Origin: Streptomyces sp. NBC_01803 | GTDB taxonomy: Bacteria > Actinomycetota > Actinomycetes > Streptomycetales > Streptomycetaceae | Assembly: GCF_035917415.1 (NCBI RefSeq) | Contig: NZ_CP109073.1 | Coordinates: 682,001 to 746,000, forward strand | Direction of reading: 5' to 3' | DNA length: 64,000 bases | Notes under the pieces: generated by a model | Database searches by the model: none | What the model was told of the DNA's origin: nothing | Seen by the model: only the letters and a program-made list of their open reading frames with translations | Shown: positions 8,675 to 16,527 of the stretch, piece after piece | How the letters are laid out: each line of letters begins with the position of its first letter | How positions within the stretch are numbered: position 1 is the stretch's first letter | Made by a program: the position numbers and the translations under genes

Positions 8675-9064
8675 ATGACTGAGCGCTTCACGACCATACG
8701 TCTCGATCAGGCTCCCGAGATCACCGCGCCAGACGGTTCGGCGGTACGGCCGCTGTGCGTGCTTCCCGGGGCGGCGAGCTTCGCCCAGTTCGAGCTCGCA
8801 CCGGGACAGACCGCGAAAGCGGTGTCCCACGCCACCGTGGAGGAGATCTGGTTCGTCGTCTCGGGGGCGGGCGAGATGTGGCGCAGCCAGGACGGCCGCG
8901 AGGAGATCACGACGCTGGAGCCGGGGATCTGCCTGACCATCCCGCTGGGCACGACGTTCCAGTTCCGAGCGGGAGTTGAGGGACTGCGGGTGGTCGCGGC
9001 GACTGTACCGCCGTGGCCCGTGGACAGCCCGAACGAGGCCAGGTTCGAGATCGGCCGCTGGTGA
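8675..9064 (+). CDS. Cupin-domain protein
   Basis: 129 residues. The ATG at 8675 follows GGGG; a GTG three codons earlier is possible. The single cupin barrel shows FELAPGQTAKAVSHATVEEIWFVV (motif 1 with His and Glu) and PGICLTIPLGTTFQFRAG (motif 2, reduced in His). Such small cupins bind a metal and sense or turn over small molecules; the substrate cannot be told. It stands alone between the IS element and the toxin-antitoxin-like pair. Confidence 0.8.
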   Translation: MTERFTTIRLDQAPEITAPDGSAVRPLCVLPGAASFAQFELAPGQTAKAVSHATVEEIWFVVSGAGEMWRSQDGREEITTLEPGICLTIPLGTTFQFRAGVEGLRVVAATVPPWPVDSPNEARFEIGRW

Positions 9065-9171
9065 CCCCTATCCACCACCCACCCCCCTTACAGCCAGGCA
9101 CACGTACGTGACGTACTTGACGTACCCGAAACCCCGGGAGGACACTCCCGAGGAGAGAGGGAGGTACGGAC

Positions 9172-9588
9172 GTGTCGGCCGTGCACTACGACAGCTACAG
9201 CGAAGCCCGCGCACACCTGAAGGATCTGCTTGACGCGGCCGAGCGTGGCCGGGTGGCCACGGTCCGCCGTGACGGCCTGCTCACGGCGCTGGTCGCCGTC
9301 GAGCGTCTGCGCCAAGCGCTCTCACGGATCTGCACGCTCCACGCGCAGGTCGTGCCGGAGGCCGGCGGCTGGTCGGCGTTCATCCCCGGGTTGCCGGTGG
9401 CAGCGGATGGCACCACCTTCGACGAGGCGATCACCGAACTGGTGGATGCCCTGCGCGAGTACGCCGAGGACTGGCAGGATCACCTGGCCGACACCCCGAA
9501 TCACCGCGACAACTGGAGCTTGGTGCAGTTGATCGGGCTCAGTGACGATGACCAGGTGCGCGCCTGGATCCTGGGGACCACACAGTGA
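9172..9588 (+). CDS. Antitoxin-like protein, Phd/YefM-type N-terminus with HicB-like part
   Basis: 138 residues from GTG 9172 with a GGGAGG site upstream. The N-terminus (YDSYSEARAHLKDLLDAAERGRV..VRRDG) has the pattern of Phd/YefM DNA-binding antitoxins. The second half (GGWSAFIPGLPVAADGTTFDEAITELVDALREYAEDW) resembles the partly degraded RNase-H-like fold of HicB antitoxins. It overlaps the next gene by 4 bases (GTGA), the usual antitoxin-then-toxin order. It should neutralise the product of the next gene and repress the operon (family knowledge, not shown here). Confidence 0.75.
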   Translation: MSAVHYDSYSEARAHLKDLLDAAERGRVATVRRDGLLTALVAVERLRQALSRICTLHAQVVPEAGGWSAFIPGLPVAADGTTFDEAITELVDALREYAEDWQDHLADTPNHRDNWSLVQLIGLSDDDQVRAWILGTTQ

Positions 9589-10010
9589 AATGGCCGCAGC
9601 CGACGCGGGAGGACCACGACCGTTTCTGCCGGATCGAGGGCTGGCGCCGAGTACGCGACGCACGCGGTCGCTCAGGCACGCACCATGTGACCTACGAGCT
9701 CGACCTCCCCGATGGACGCCTTCTCCGCACTCGGGTCTCCCATCCGGCCGACCGCACCGACTACGGACCGGCCCTCTGGAACCACATCCTCGGCGACCAA
9801 CTCGGAGTCGAAGAGGAGGAGTTCTGGGCCTGCGTACGCGATGGGACCAAGCCCGACCGAGGGGTACCCATCCCACCTGACGCGGCCTTGCCCGCCGACC
9901 TCGTTCACCTCCTCATCCACCGCGTCGGACTCACCGAGGCTGAGGTCGCGAAGCTGAGCAAAGAAGAGGCCATCGCACGGCTCGGACAGTTCTGGACCGA
10001 GGGAACGTGA
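9585..10010 (+). CDS. Toxin-like protein ('cytotoxic translational repressor' family of Streptomyces)
   Basis: 141 residues, GTG start inside the stop of the antitoxin gene. The N-terminal GWRRVRDARGRSGTHHVTYEL and middle RTRVSHPADRTDYGPALWNHIL are strongly conserved in Streptomyces proteins usually labelled as the toxin of a TA system. The C-terminal LPADLVHLLIHRVGLTEAEV is the part duplicated as a relic at 8523. No known RNase catalytic set is visible, so the activity is uncertain; the coupling to a Phd/HicB-like partner is the main support for a TA role. Confidence 0.7.
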   Translation: MKWPQPTREDHDRFCRIEGWRRVRDARGRSGTHHVTYELDLPDGRLLRTRVSHPADRTDYGPALWNHILGDQLGVEEEEFWACVRDGTKPDRGVPIPPDAALPADLVHLLIHRVGLTEAEVAKLSKEEAIARLGQFWTEGT

Positions 10011-10348
10011 CCTGTGCCGGGGCCTTACGGCTCGCCGCCGCCAGGGCCCGGAGCGGGCGGATGCAATCGACCGCCCGCTGAACGGCCCGAGAAGCCATCC
10101 TCATACCGAGCGGTGGGCGACGTGATCGAACGGGCTGCCCGATCAGGTGATCGCGCGGGCCCGGAACAAGGCTTCAGGGCCTCTTGATAGGGATCCGGGC
10201 AATTGTTCGTTGGTGTTGAGGGGCGGGGGGTCGTCAGCGCAGGGTGCTGGCGGAGACCATCTGGGATTCCGGGCTGAGAGGGCCCTCTGCCCGGCTTCCG
10301 TGATACACCGGAAAGATCAGCGCGACGCGAGCAGAGAGGGCACCGCCC
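10011..10348. other. Intergenic stretch with one copy of a flanking direct repeat
   Basis: 338 bases without a gene I can support; the open frames here lack codon bias. It contains copy A of an imperfect repeat (10089-10137) and the upstream region of the next gene. No clear terminator stem for the toxin-antitoxin pair was seen. Confidence 0.5.
10089..10137. repeat. Imperfect direct repeat, copy A
   Basis: About 49 bases beginning GAGAAGCC and containing CCGAGCGGTGGGCG match 10771-10820 with a few substitutions and one indel. The two copies bracket the gene at 10349-10762. Read on the minus strand, copy B encodes the C-terminus of the ribbon-helix-helix gene, so copy A may be a displaced tail of such a gene. 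Confidence 0.6.
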
Positions 10349-10762
10349 ATGGGCCGGCCGACGACGTCAACTCCTCTGCCGAGGGACACGAAGGTACTGT
10401 CCATCGGGCTGCATCCGAGTGCGCTCGACTACAGCCGGATGCCCGACGGTCTCGACGAGGCGGTGCTCACCGCCCGGATCGAGGCCGGGAACGCGGCGCT
10501 GCGTGAGGCGGGGTTCGATGCTGTCCCGTGCCTGATCGACACCTCTCCGGACCGCGCCGAGGCGACCGTCCGGGAGCATCTTCAGGAGCATGCGTTCGGC
10601 TTGGCGATGATCGGCGGTGGCGTGCGCATGCTGCCGGAGAACACCCTGCTGTTCGAGCGGCTGGTCAACGTCCTCAGCGACGCGGCGCCCGGGATCCGGC
10701 TGTGCTTCAACACCGCGCCGGAGAACACGGTCGAGGCACTGAGGCGGTGGATCCAGGCGTAA
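10349..10762 (+). CDS. Conserved hypothetical protein
   Basis: 137 residues; ATG preceded by GAGGG 8 bases upstream. After a short basic start the chain alternates strands and helices (TKVLSIGLHPSALDYS, EAGFDAVPCLIDTS, FGLAMIGGGVRMLPENTLLFERLVNVL, GIRLCFNTAPENTVEALRRWI), suggesting a small Rossmann-like or flavodoxin-like alpha/beta fold. I believe relatives are common in Streptomyces but know no function. Its 3' end overlaps the convergent gene at 10707-11078 by 56 bases and it is bracketed by a direct repeat. Confidence 0.65.
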   Translation: MGRPTTSTPLPRDTKVLSIGLHPSALDYSRMPDGLDEAVLTARIEAGNAALREAGFDAVPCLIDTSPDRAEATVREHLQEHAFGLAMIGGGVRMLPENTLLFERLVNVLSDAAPGIRLCFNTAPENTVEALRRWIQA

Positions 10763-11078
10763 GCGTGGCTGAGAAGCCGTCTGTCATGCCGAGCGGTGGG
10801 CGCTGTGATCGAGCAGGCTGGGTTCGCCAACACCGGCAATCGGCCATGACCCGACGAGCCCACTCGCGATCCTCTTCGGACGGCTCGCCGTGCTCGGCGA
10901 ACTGCTCCTCCAACGCCGCACGGACCTCATCCAGGTCCGCCTGATGCCGAACCGCCTGGTCTATCCAGGTCGACGGCGTCATGCCCGCTCTCATGGCGGC
11001 ACGACGCGCCCGCTCGATGGTCTCCGGATCGAACGAGATCGACACCTTCTCGGCAGCCGTGTCCCCAGCATCGCCCAT
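10707..11078 (-). CDS. Ribbon-helix-helix-like small regulator or antitoxin
   Basis: 124 codons from the ATG at 11078, chosen because GAGGG lies 5-6 bases upstream; a GTG at 11162 in frame would overlap the preceding gene. The core KVSISFDPETIERARRAAMRAG followed by MTPSTWIDQAVRHQ is the beta-helix-helix pattern of RHH/CopG DNA-binding proteins, with an acidic helix after it. The last 35 residues look unlike a normal C-terminus and overlap the convergent gene, so the true end may have been altered by the repeat at 10771-10820. Confidence 0.6.
   Translation of the reverse strand: MGDAGDTAAEKVSISFDPETIERARRAAMRAGMTPSTWIDQAVRHQADLDEVRAALEEQFAEHGEPSEEDREWARRVMADCRCWRTQPARSQRPPLGMTDGFSATLTPGSTASVPRPCSPARC
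10771..10820. repeat. Imperfect direct repeat, copy B
   Basis: Partner of 10089-10137; the shared core is CCGAGCGGTGGGCG followed by GTGATCGA. It lies just after the stop of the 10349-10762 gene and inside the 3' part of the minus-strand RHH-like gene. Confidence 0.6.
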
Positions 11079-11151
11079 AGCACCCTCGCTGGTGTGCCCC
11101 TCCACCTGCGACTTGTCCCACGTCCGGGCGCCGACGCCGACGCGGCGCTTC

Positions 11152-11394
11152 TCAGTCGCCACAACTCACCTGCGGGCGGAGGTGCTCGACCGCCCGCTGG
11201 ACGGCCTGCGCGAAACGGCGGGCGTCGTCCGTGGTCCAGCGCTCCGGCGCGACGAGCCGGTGGGAACGCTGCCCGGTGACGGGATCGATCTCCTGGGTAA
11301 TCCCGTGGGCCGCGTACACGCCGTCAAGCTCCTCCCGGGCCTGCTCGACGGCACGGAGGAGAGCGGCCGAGGCACAGGCTTTCCGGCTGCTCAC
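11152..11394 (-). CDS. Small hypothetical protein in the anti-sigma-like ATPase operon
   Basis: 80 residues, GTG start overlapping the stop of the upstream ATPase gene (GTGA). Amphipathic helices (LLRAVEQAREELDGVYAAHG, ARRFAQAVQRAVEHLR) surround a Trp-containing loop. No recognised domain. It sits between the ATPase and the ribbon-helix-helix gene and is probably co-transcribed with both. Confidence 0.6.
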   Translation of the reverse strand: MSSRKACASAALLRAVEQAREELDGVYAAHGITQEIDPVTGQRSHRLVAPERWTTDDARRFAQAVQRAVEHLRPQVSCGD

Positions 11395-11894
11395 TGGCCA
11401 CCGCCCTTGCTCAGGAGGTTGGCGACACTCGCCGCGTTGATTTGGCGTACACGCGGACGAAGCTGCTCGGACACGAACGCGCCCGGCGCGTCATAGCGGA
11501 CCCACACCCACTTGCCGGGCGCGGAGGTCAAGAGGCAACCGAGCGCCCCGGCCATCTCCCGCAACAGCCACAGCCCGCGCCCGCTGGTGGCGGTCCAGTC
11601 CGGCTCGCTCAGGACCGGCAGAACGGCCGACCGATCCCTGACGAGGAGGTACAACGAGCCCTGACGCCGCCGGATGACGAGACGGCACCGTGGATCACCG
11701 GCGTGCTGCCCCACGTTGACCAGCAGCTCGGTAACGCCGAGGCACGCGAAGTCGATGGCGTCGGGGGCCGCGTCCCACCGCTTGAGCACGTCGGCGGTGG
11801 TGTCACGCCACTGCCCTATCTCGCAGGGCCGGGCCGTCAAGTCCCAGGCGACGAGATGGGGTTCCTCAACGATGGGAAGTACGGGCACTGCCAT
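11391..11894 (-). CDS. ATP-binding protein, HATPase_c_2 (RsbW-like)
   Basis: 167 residues from ATG 11894 with GGGAGGG six bases upstream; a TTG 15 bases earlier is less likely. The GHKL fold shows an N-box-like LGVTELLVNVGQHA and a G2-box-like SGRGLWLLREMAGALG. Proteins of this kind act as anti-sigma or switch kinases without a clear partner in Streptomyces. It is divergent from an XRE-DUF5753 regulator, the standard neighbourhood of WhiJ-type loci. It is paralogous to the gene at 60491-60913 (shared VTELL.NV..H..DPRC and RGLWLLREMA). Confidence 0.82.
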   Translation of the reverse strand: MAVPVLPIVEEPHLVAWDLTARPCEIGQWRDTTADVLKRWDAAPDAIDFACLGVTELLVNVGQHAGDPRCRLVIRRRQGSLYLLVRDRSAVLPVLSEPDWTATSGRGLWLLREMAGALGCLLTSAPGKWVWVRYDAPGAFVSEQLRPRVRQINAASVANLLSKGGGQ

Positions 11895-11934
11895 GGACCC
11901 TCCCGACAAACTTGCTCAACGACCAGTCACCGAA

Positions 11935-11963
11935 TTGGCGCAATCCGTGACGCTGGCTATGAT
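11935..11963 (+). promoter_or_regulatory. Candidate vegetative promoter of the XRE-DUF397 operon
   Basis: TTGGCG and TATGAT are separated by exactly 17 bases, a good HrdB-type promoter pointing to the regulator at 12109. A short inverted repeat TGGCA-CGA-TGCCA at 11998-12010, just downstream of the likely start point, could be the site of autoregulation. Confidence 0.5.
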
Positions 11964-12108
11964 GTTGGCCGCCGAGTCGCGGCGTCAAGTCCGTGACTGG
12001 CACGATGCCAATCGCGAACCCGGCTCCACTCCCCAAGGTGAACGTTCGCCCAACTGACCGATATGGGCCCGCTCACCGACGCCCGAACGTACAAGGAAGG
12101 ACACTGAC

Positions 12109-12981
12109 ATGGCAGTTGTCTCAAGCAGCAGCCCTCTCACGGCACGAAGGAAGCTGGGGGCGGAGCTGCGACTGCTGCGCGATGGCACAGGGCTGACTGC
12201 GGAGGAGGTGGGCGGCCACCTGGGCTGTCATGGCTCCAAGGTCAGCCGCGTCGAACTCGGCAAGAGGACCTGCACACGCAAGGACTTCGACGCGCTCATG
12301 GAGCTGTACGAGGTTGACGACACGAAGCGGGAGGTCCTCGCTGAACTCTTCAAGCGAGGTAGGCAGCGGGTGCCACCGTGGTGGCACATCTACAACGACG
12401 TGATCAGCGCGAACTACAGCGAGTTCCTGTCCTACGAGGCCGAGGCCGCCGAAGGACGTGAGTACCAGCCTCTCTTGATCCCCGGGCTGCTCCAAAGCGC
12501 GGACTACGCCCGTGCCGTTACGGGCAGCAGCTACGTTGCCCTGGGGCCCGATCAAGTCGACAGCCTGGTGGAGGTCCGCCTGCGCCGACAAGAAAGGCTG
12601 CGTGAGAAGGATCCGCTGGTCTTCGACGGGATCGTGACCGAAGCAGCGCTCCGCATCGAGGTAGGCGGAGCAGCCGTGATGCGGGCCCAGCTCAGGAAGT
12701 TGGTGGAGGTCATGTCGCTACCCAACGTGAACCTTCGGGTCATCCCGTTCAAAGCGGGTGAGAAGGGTGCCAGCACGGGAGCCTTCATCCTGTTCTCCTC
12801 AGCGACGGATGCCGCCCCCGACGTCGCCTTCACCGAGTCCGCCGAGAACACGACGAGTCTCCGCGACGAGCCCATCGCGCTACGGCGTCTGAACAGGATG
12901 TTCAACAACTTGTCCGCCGCCGCTCTCTCGACGGAAGATAGCGTTGAGCTGCTACGACGTATCGAGAAAGAGCTGGTCTGA
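12109..12981 (+). CDS. XRE-family regulator with DUF5753 (WhiJ/Scr1-like)
   Basis: 290 residues; ATG preceded by GAAGGA. Residues about 13-70 are a helix-turn-helix (LGAELRLLRDGTGLTAEEVGGHLGCHGSKVSRVELGKR). The rest is DUF5753 with its usual marks: QPLLIPGLLQSADYARAV, RRQERL near the middle, and LRVIPFKAGEKGASTGAFILF. These regulators pair with a small DUF397 protein, encoded here 1 base downstream, and control development or act as an antitoxin-like partner in Streptomyces. Intact and of normal length. Confidence 0.9.
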   Translation: MAVVSSSSPLTARRKLGAELRLLRDGTGLTAEEVGGHLGCHGSKVSRVELGKRTCTRKDFDALMELYEVDDTKREVLAELFKRGRQRVPPWWHIYNDVISANYSEFLSYEAEAAEGREYQPLLIPGLLQSADYARAVTGSSYVALGPDQVDSLVEVRLRRQERLREKDPLVFDGIVTEAALRIEVGGAAVMRAQLRKLVEVMSLPNVNLRVIPFKAGEKGASTGAFILFSSATDAAPDVAFTESAENTTSLRDEPIALRRLNRMFNNLSAAALSTEDSVELLRRIEKELV

Positions 12982-12982
12982 G

Positions 12983-13210
12983 ATGAGCGAGCCGACGGGC
13001 CTGAACACGGTTGCACTTGCCGATGCCGGGTGGCGCACGAGCAGCTACACGGCCGGCAACGGCAACTGCGTCGAGGTCGCAGACGGCATCCCCGGCATCA
13101 TCCCCGTCCGCGACACGAAAACCCGCACCGGCCCCACCCTGGTCATTCCCACTCGTGCTTGGAACACGTTCATCGCCTGCGTCAAGGCCAACGACCTGCT
13201 GCCTGCCTGA
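12983..13210 (+). CDS. DUF397 small protein
   Basis: 75 residues; ATG 12983 directly after the TGA of the regulator. It shows the DUF397 signature: WRTSSYTAGNGNCVEVAD followed by VPVRDTK-like IIPVRDTKTRTGP and an aromatic stretch ending WNTFIACVKANDL. DUF397 proteins act with DUF5753 regulators (WhiJ-type loci; Scr2 in the Scr1/Scr2 description). Translation is probably coupled to the regulator. Confidence 0.9.
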   Translation: MSEPTGLNTVALADAGWRTSSYTAGNGNCVEVADGIPGIIPVRDTKTRTGPTLVIPTRAWNTFIACVKANDLLPA

Positions 13211-13232
13211 CGCACCGGGCCAGTATCTGGCG

Positions 13233-13271
13233 CCCTGCCGAAGCCTTTGTGGCCTCGGCAGGGTTTTATTT
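13233..13271 (+). terminator. Strong intrinsic terminator after the DUF397 gene
   Basis: The arms CCCTGCCGAAGCC and GGCCTCGGCAGGG form a 13-bp stem with one mismatch around a TTTGT loop, followed by TTTTATTT. A textbook rho-independent terminator, unusual in such GC-rich DNA for its clear T-tract. Confidence 0.85.
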
Positions 13272-13379
13272 CATGTGAGCAGCGTCAGATATTAGAGACG
13301 ATCGGAAGATAGCAATGCGGCACGACTTACCCGAGCACCAACGCTACACGACCTCTCCGCAGCCGCCTGGCGAACAGCA

Positions 13380-13718
13380 GCCCTCCGAAAGTCCCAGGAT
13401 CTCCCCGGTGATGGTCTCCGCGTGCACGGCCGCCACCGTGCCGCCGATGGTGAACGCGGTCGCCCGGCGCACGGTCGGCGACGCGACATAGGTCGGCTGG
13501 TCCGGCGCGGCCTGGAGCAGTCGGCAGCGCAGCCAGCCGCCGGACTGCCGGGCCACCACCGAGGCGGCGTGCTCCCGCAGCATGTGCAGGATGACCTCGC
13601 CCGCCTTGTTGAACCCGCCGGTGTCGTCCTTCTCCACCTCGCAGGCCGCCCACGTGTTCCCGTCCCACGCCTCCCACTTCAGCGGCGGGCGGCGCGGGTC
13701 GACGCCCACGCCCTCGAT
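13380..13718 (-). pseudogene. Inverted internal block of an eCIS/phage-tail baseplate gene
   Basis: The minus strand reads GVGVDPRRPPLKWEAWDG ... RRATAFTIGGTVAAVHAET ... TGEILGLSEG, the conserved middle of streptomycete 'putative baseplate assembly proteins'. The part that should follow SEG (PGQ-F) begins on the opposite strand at 13719. Flipping exactly 13380-13718 (339 bases, a multiple of 3) would join SEG to MPGQSFRV in frame. No start codon or ribosome site serves this block; it is a displaced exon-like fragment. Confidence 0.7.
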
Positions 13719-14783
13719 ATGCCGGGACAGAGCTTCCGCGTCGCCCGGCCGCCGGTGGTGCTGGACGAGGAGCCGTTCGTCGTGGAACTGGCCGATGAGA
13801 GGGGCTGGGTGGAGTGGACGCGGGTGGACCACTTCGCCCATTCCACGGTGCGCGACCGGCACTTCACCCTCGACCCCAACTCCGGCCAGGTCGACTTCGG
13901 CCCGGCGGTCCGCGAGCGGGACGGCACCGTGCGGGGCTACGGCGTGCTGCCGCCGAAAGGTGCCACGGTCCGGGTGCGGAGCTACCGCACGGGCGGCGGG
14001 CGCCGGGGCAACGTGGCGCGGGGCGCGCTGCGGGTGCTGCGCAGTTCCCTGCCGTTCGTGGCGCGGGTGGAGAACCGCCGTCCGGCGCTGGGCGGCGTCG
14101 ACGGCGAGACCGTGGAGGAGGCGCGCCGACGCGGGCCGATGACGCTGCGGACCCTGTCCCGGGCCGTCGTGCCGGGGGATTACGAGCGGCTCGCCCGGGA
14201 GGTCGCGCCGGATGCCGCCCGGGTCTGCTGTGTGCCGGCGGGTGAGGAGCGGGGTGGCGACGTCACCGGGGACCCGGCCGAGGCGGGCGGGGTGCGGCTG
14301 CTGGTGGTGCCGACCGGCCGCAGCGACGAGCAGGGGCGGGTCCGGTTCGAGGAGCTGATGCCGCCGGAGGCCACGCTGAAGAGGATCTCGCGGCATCTGG
14401 ACGAGCGGCGCCCGATCGGGGCCCGGGTGCTGGTGGCGCCGCCGTACTACCAGGGGGTGACCGTCGTCGCCTCGGTCCGCCCGGAGCGCGGTGCCACCGC
14501 CGAGCGGCTGCGCGACGCGGCACTGGCCGCCCTGTACGGGTACTTCAACCCGCTGACCGGCGGCCCGGACGGGGAGGGCTGGCCGTTCGGGCGTCCGGTG
14601 CACTCGGGTGAGGTGTTCGCGGTGCTCCAGCAGGTGCCCGGCGTGGATCTGGCCGAGGACGTGCGGCTGTTCCCGGCGGATCCGGTGACGGGGCAGCGGG
14701 CGGAGGCGACGACCAGGATCGATCTGGACCGGCACGCGCTGGTGTTCAGTTACGAGCACCAGCTCCGGGTGAGGCAGGACTGA
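13719..14783 (+). pseudogene. Truncated baseplate assembly protein (C-terminal part), eCIS locus
   Basis: 355 codons from an ATG at 13719, which is internal in relatives. Conserved stretches are GQSFRVARPPVVLDEEPF, GYGVLPPKGATVRVRSYRTGGG, GNVARGALRVLRSSLPFV, NRRPALGGVDGETVEEA and RAVVPGDYERLAREVAP, the baseplate-J-like core, then a C-terminal HSGEVFAVLQQVPGV. The N-terminal half is missing, replaced on the left by the inverted block and the DUF397 operon, so a working wedge protein is unlikely. The next two genes are still in operon with it. Confidence 0.75.
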
Positions 14784-14784
14784 G

Positions 14785-15354
14785 ATGCGCGCACTCGTTC
14801 CCGGGCTGCCGACGCCCCATCCGCTGATCCAGCGGCTCCCCGCCGTCTACGGGGATCAGGACTTCCTCCGCCGTTTCCTGGAGGCCCTGGACGAGGTGCT
14901 GGCGCCGGTGCTGCTCACGCTGGACAACCTTCCCGCGTACCTCCATCCGCGCACCGCGCCGGAGGACTTCGTCGCGTGGCTGGCCGAGTGGGTCTCGGTC
15001 GAGGTGGACGCCGACCGCCCGGCCACCCAGCGCCGGGCGGTCGTCTCCGGTGCCGTCGTCCGGCACCGGCGGCGGGGCACCCGGCTGGGACTGGCCGCGG
15101 CGGTGCGGGTCGAGACCGGGACCGAGCCGGAGATCGAGGAGAGCGGGAGCACGGCGTGGTCGGCGTCCCCGGCGGCCGAGTTGCCCGGATCGGCACAGCC
15201 GTGGGTGCGGGTCCGGCTGCGGGTGCCCGAGCCGGAGGCCGTCGACCGGGTGCGGCTGGAGGGACTGATCGCCGCCGAGGTGCCCGCCCATGTCACGTAC
15301 CGGGTGGAGATCCTTCCCCCGGCGGAGGCGACGGGCGGCGGTGGTGCGCCGTGA
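14785..15354 (+). CDS. Phage tail protein I-like (P2 gpI) baseplate protein of an eCIS
   Basis: 189 residues; ATG one base after the baseplate stop. The start LPTPHPLIQRLPAVYGDQDFLRRFLEALDEVLAPVLLTLDNL and FVAWLAEWVSVEVD are typical of tail protein I from contractile injection systems, which sits at the baseplate wedge. Length is normal for the family. With the upstream gene broken, this may be a leftover of a formerly complete locus unless the other parts are elsewhere. Confidence 0.82.
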   Translation: MRALVPGLPTPHPLIQRLPAVYGDQDFLRRFLEALDEVLAPVLLTLDNLPAYLHPRTAPEDFVAWLAEWVSVEVDADRPATQRRAVVSGAVVRHRRRGTRLGLAAAVRVETGTEPEIEESGSTAWSASPAAELPGSAQPWVRVRLRVPEPEAVDRVRLEGLIAAEVPAHVTYRVEILPPAEATGGGGAP

Positions 15355-16454
15355 TCTGTCCTGACTGCGGGCACCGCAACGCGGCGGGGGCCCAGTTCTG
15401 CGTGTCGTGCCAGGCGTTCCTGGAATGGGAGGAGGGGCCGGGCCCGCGGCCGGACCGGCCGACCGTTCTCCCGGCCGGGGGCGGTGCTGAGCCCGGAGGC
15501 GGTCCCGCGCACGTGCCGGTGCCCGCGCCGCTGCCGACAAGGCCCGGGCCTCAGCCGGAGCCGGGGGTGCCGGAGCCGGTCCCGGTGGCCCCCAGACGGC
15601 CCGACGACCTCTCCGACGGCGCCGATGGCTCGGGGCCGGACCACCGTCCGGAGGCGCCGCCCGGCCCGCCCGCACAGCCGGGGGTTCCGCCGCCCGGCGC
15701 GCCACCTGCGCCGGCCGACCGCCCCTGCCCCCGGTGCGCCGCCGGCAATCCGCCCGGCCGGACCCTGTGCGGGCGGTGCGGCGAGCCCCTCGACGCCCCA
15801 CCGCCGCGGGCCGATCCGAGCCCCCCGCTCCCCCGGTGGCGCCGGCTCCTGCCGCGCCGGGCGGCTCGTCCGCCGGCCGCCGGGACCCGGCCCGCACGGC
15901 CGGGGCGGAGGCGGCCCCGGTTGGCACTGCCGCTGATCCTGCTGGCCCTCGCCGCGGTCGCCTGGTTCACGCGGGCGCAAATCTCGGACGCCTTCTCCTT
16001 CGTCCGCGACCGGACCGAGAAGGTGGAGCCGCTCAGTCCGGACGACTGCCGGGCTTCGAGCGAGGCGTCCGGGCATCCGGCCGGCAACGCCTGCGACGGC
16101 CTCAGGAACCGGTACTGGGCGCCCGCCGCCGGATCGGGCGCCGGTGAGTCCCTGGAGGCACGATTCACCGAGCCGGTGCAGCTCCGGCAGGTGATCGTCA
16201 CTGCCGGTATCTCGGCGAACCAGGACGAGTTCCTGTCGCAGGCCCGTCCGGCCCGGATCACCGTGACGCTCGTCGATGTGGAAGGCGGCAGGGATACCGG
16301 GACCATCGCCCTCCGGGACCAGGCCGGGGAGCAGCGGTTCGACGTGCGGGGCACGGATGTCACCCGCGTCGTGCTCACGATCGACGCCGCGTACGGCGAC
16401 GGCCCCGACCGCGGCCCGGCCGTCGCCGAGGTGGAGCTGTTCGGACGCGGGTGA
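15351..16454 (+). CDS. Zinc-ribbon, single-pass membrane protein with discoidin-like C-terminal domain (eCIS-associated)
   Basis: 367 residues; GTG overlaps the previous stop (GTGA). Two zinc ribbons (CPDCGHRNAAGAQFCVSC at the N-terminus and CPRCAAGN...CGRCG near residue 125) flank a long Pro-rich linker. A membrane segment ALPLILLALAAVAWF lies near residue 195, and the last 140 residues look like an F5/8C-type carbohydrate-binding sandwich (ACDGLRNRYWAP, VTAGISANQ, DVTRVVLTI). It would place a glycan-binding domain outside and zinc ribbons inside. Its neighbours suggest a link to the injection system. Confidence 0.72.
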   Translation: MICPDCGHRNAAGAQFCVSCQAFLEWEEGPGPRPDRPTVLPAGGGAEPGGGPAHVPVPAPLPTRPGPQPEPGVPEPVPVAPRRPDDLSDGADGSGPDHRPEAPPGPPAQPGVPPPGAPPAPADRPCPRCAAGNPPGRTLCGRCGEPLDAPPPRADPSPPLPRWRRLLPRRAARPPAAGTRPARPGRRRPRLALPLILLALAAVAWFTRAQISDAFSFVRDRTEKVEPLSPDDCRASSEASGHPAGNACDGLRNRYWAPAAGSGAGESLEARFTEPVQLRQVIVTAGISANQDEFLSQARPARITVTLVDVEGGRDTGTIALRDQAGEQRFDVRGTDVTRVVLTIDAAYGDGPDRGPAVAEVELFGRG

Positions 16455-16527
16455 CCGGCGCGCCGGGGACGCTGGGCGGCTGTTTCGCGGGGTGGTGGTG
16501 GGGAACCCGGGGCGCGAGGTGATCAGA

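Noticed and set aside
10147..10506. Plus-strand open frame upstream of the hypothetical gene
   Set aside because: No ribosome site, poor codon bias, and it overlaps the better supported gene at 10349.
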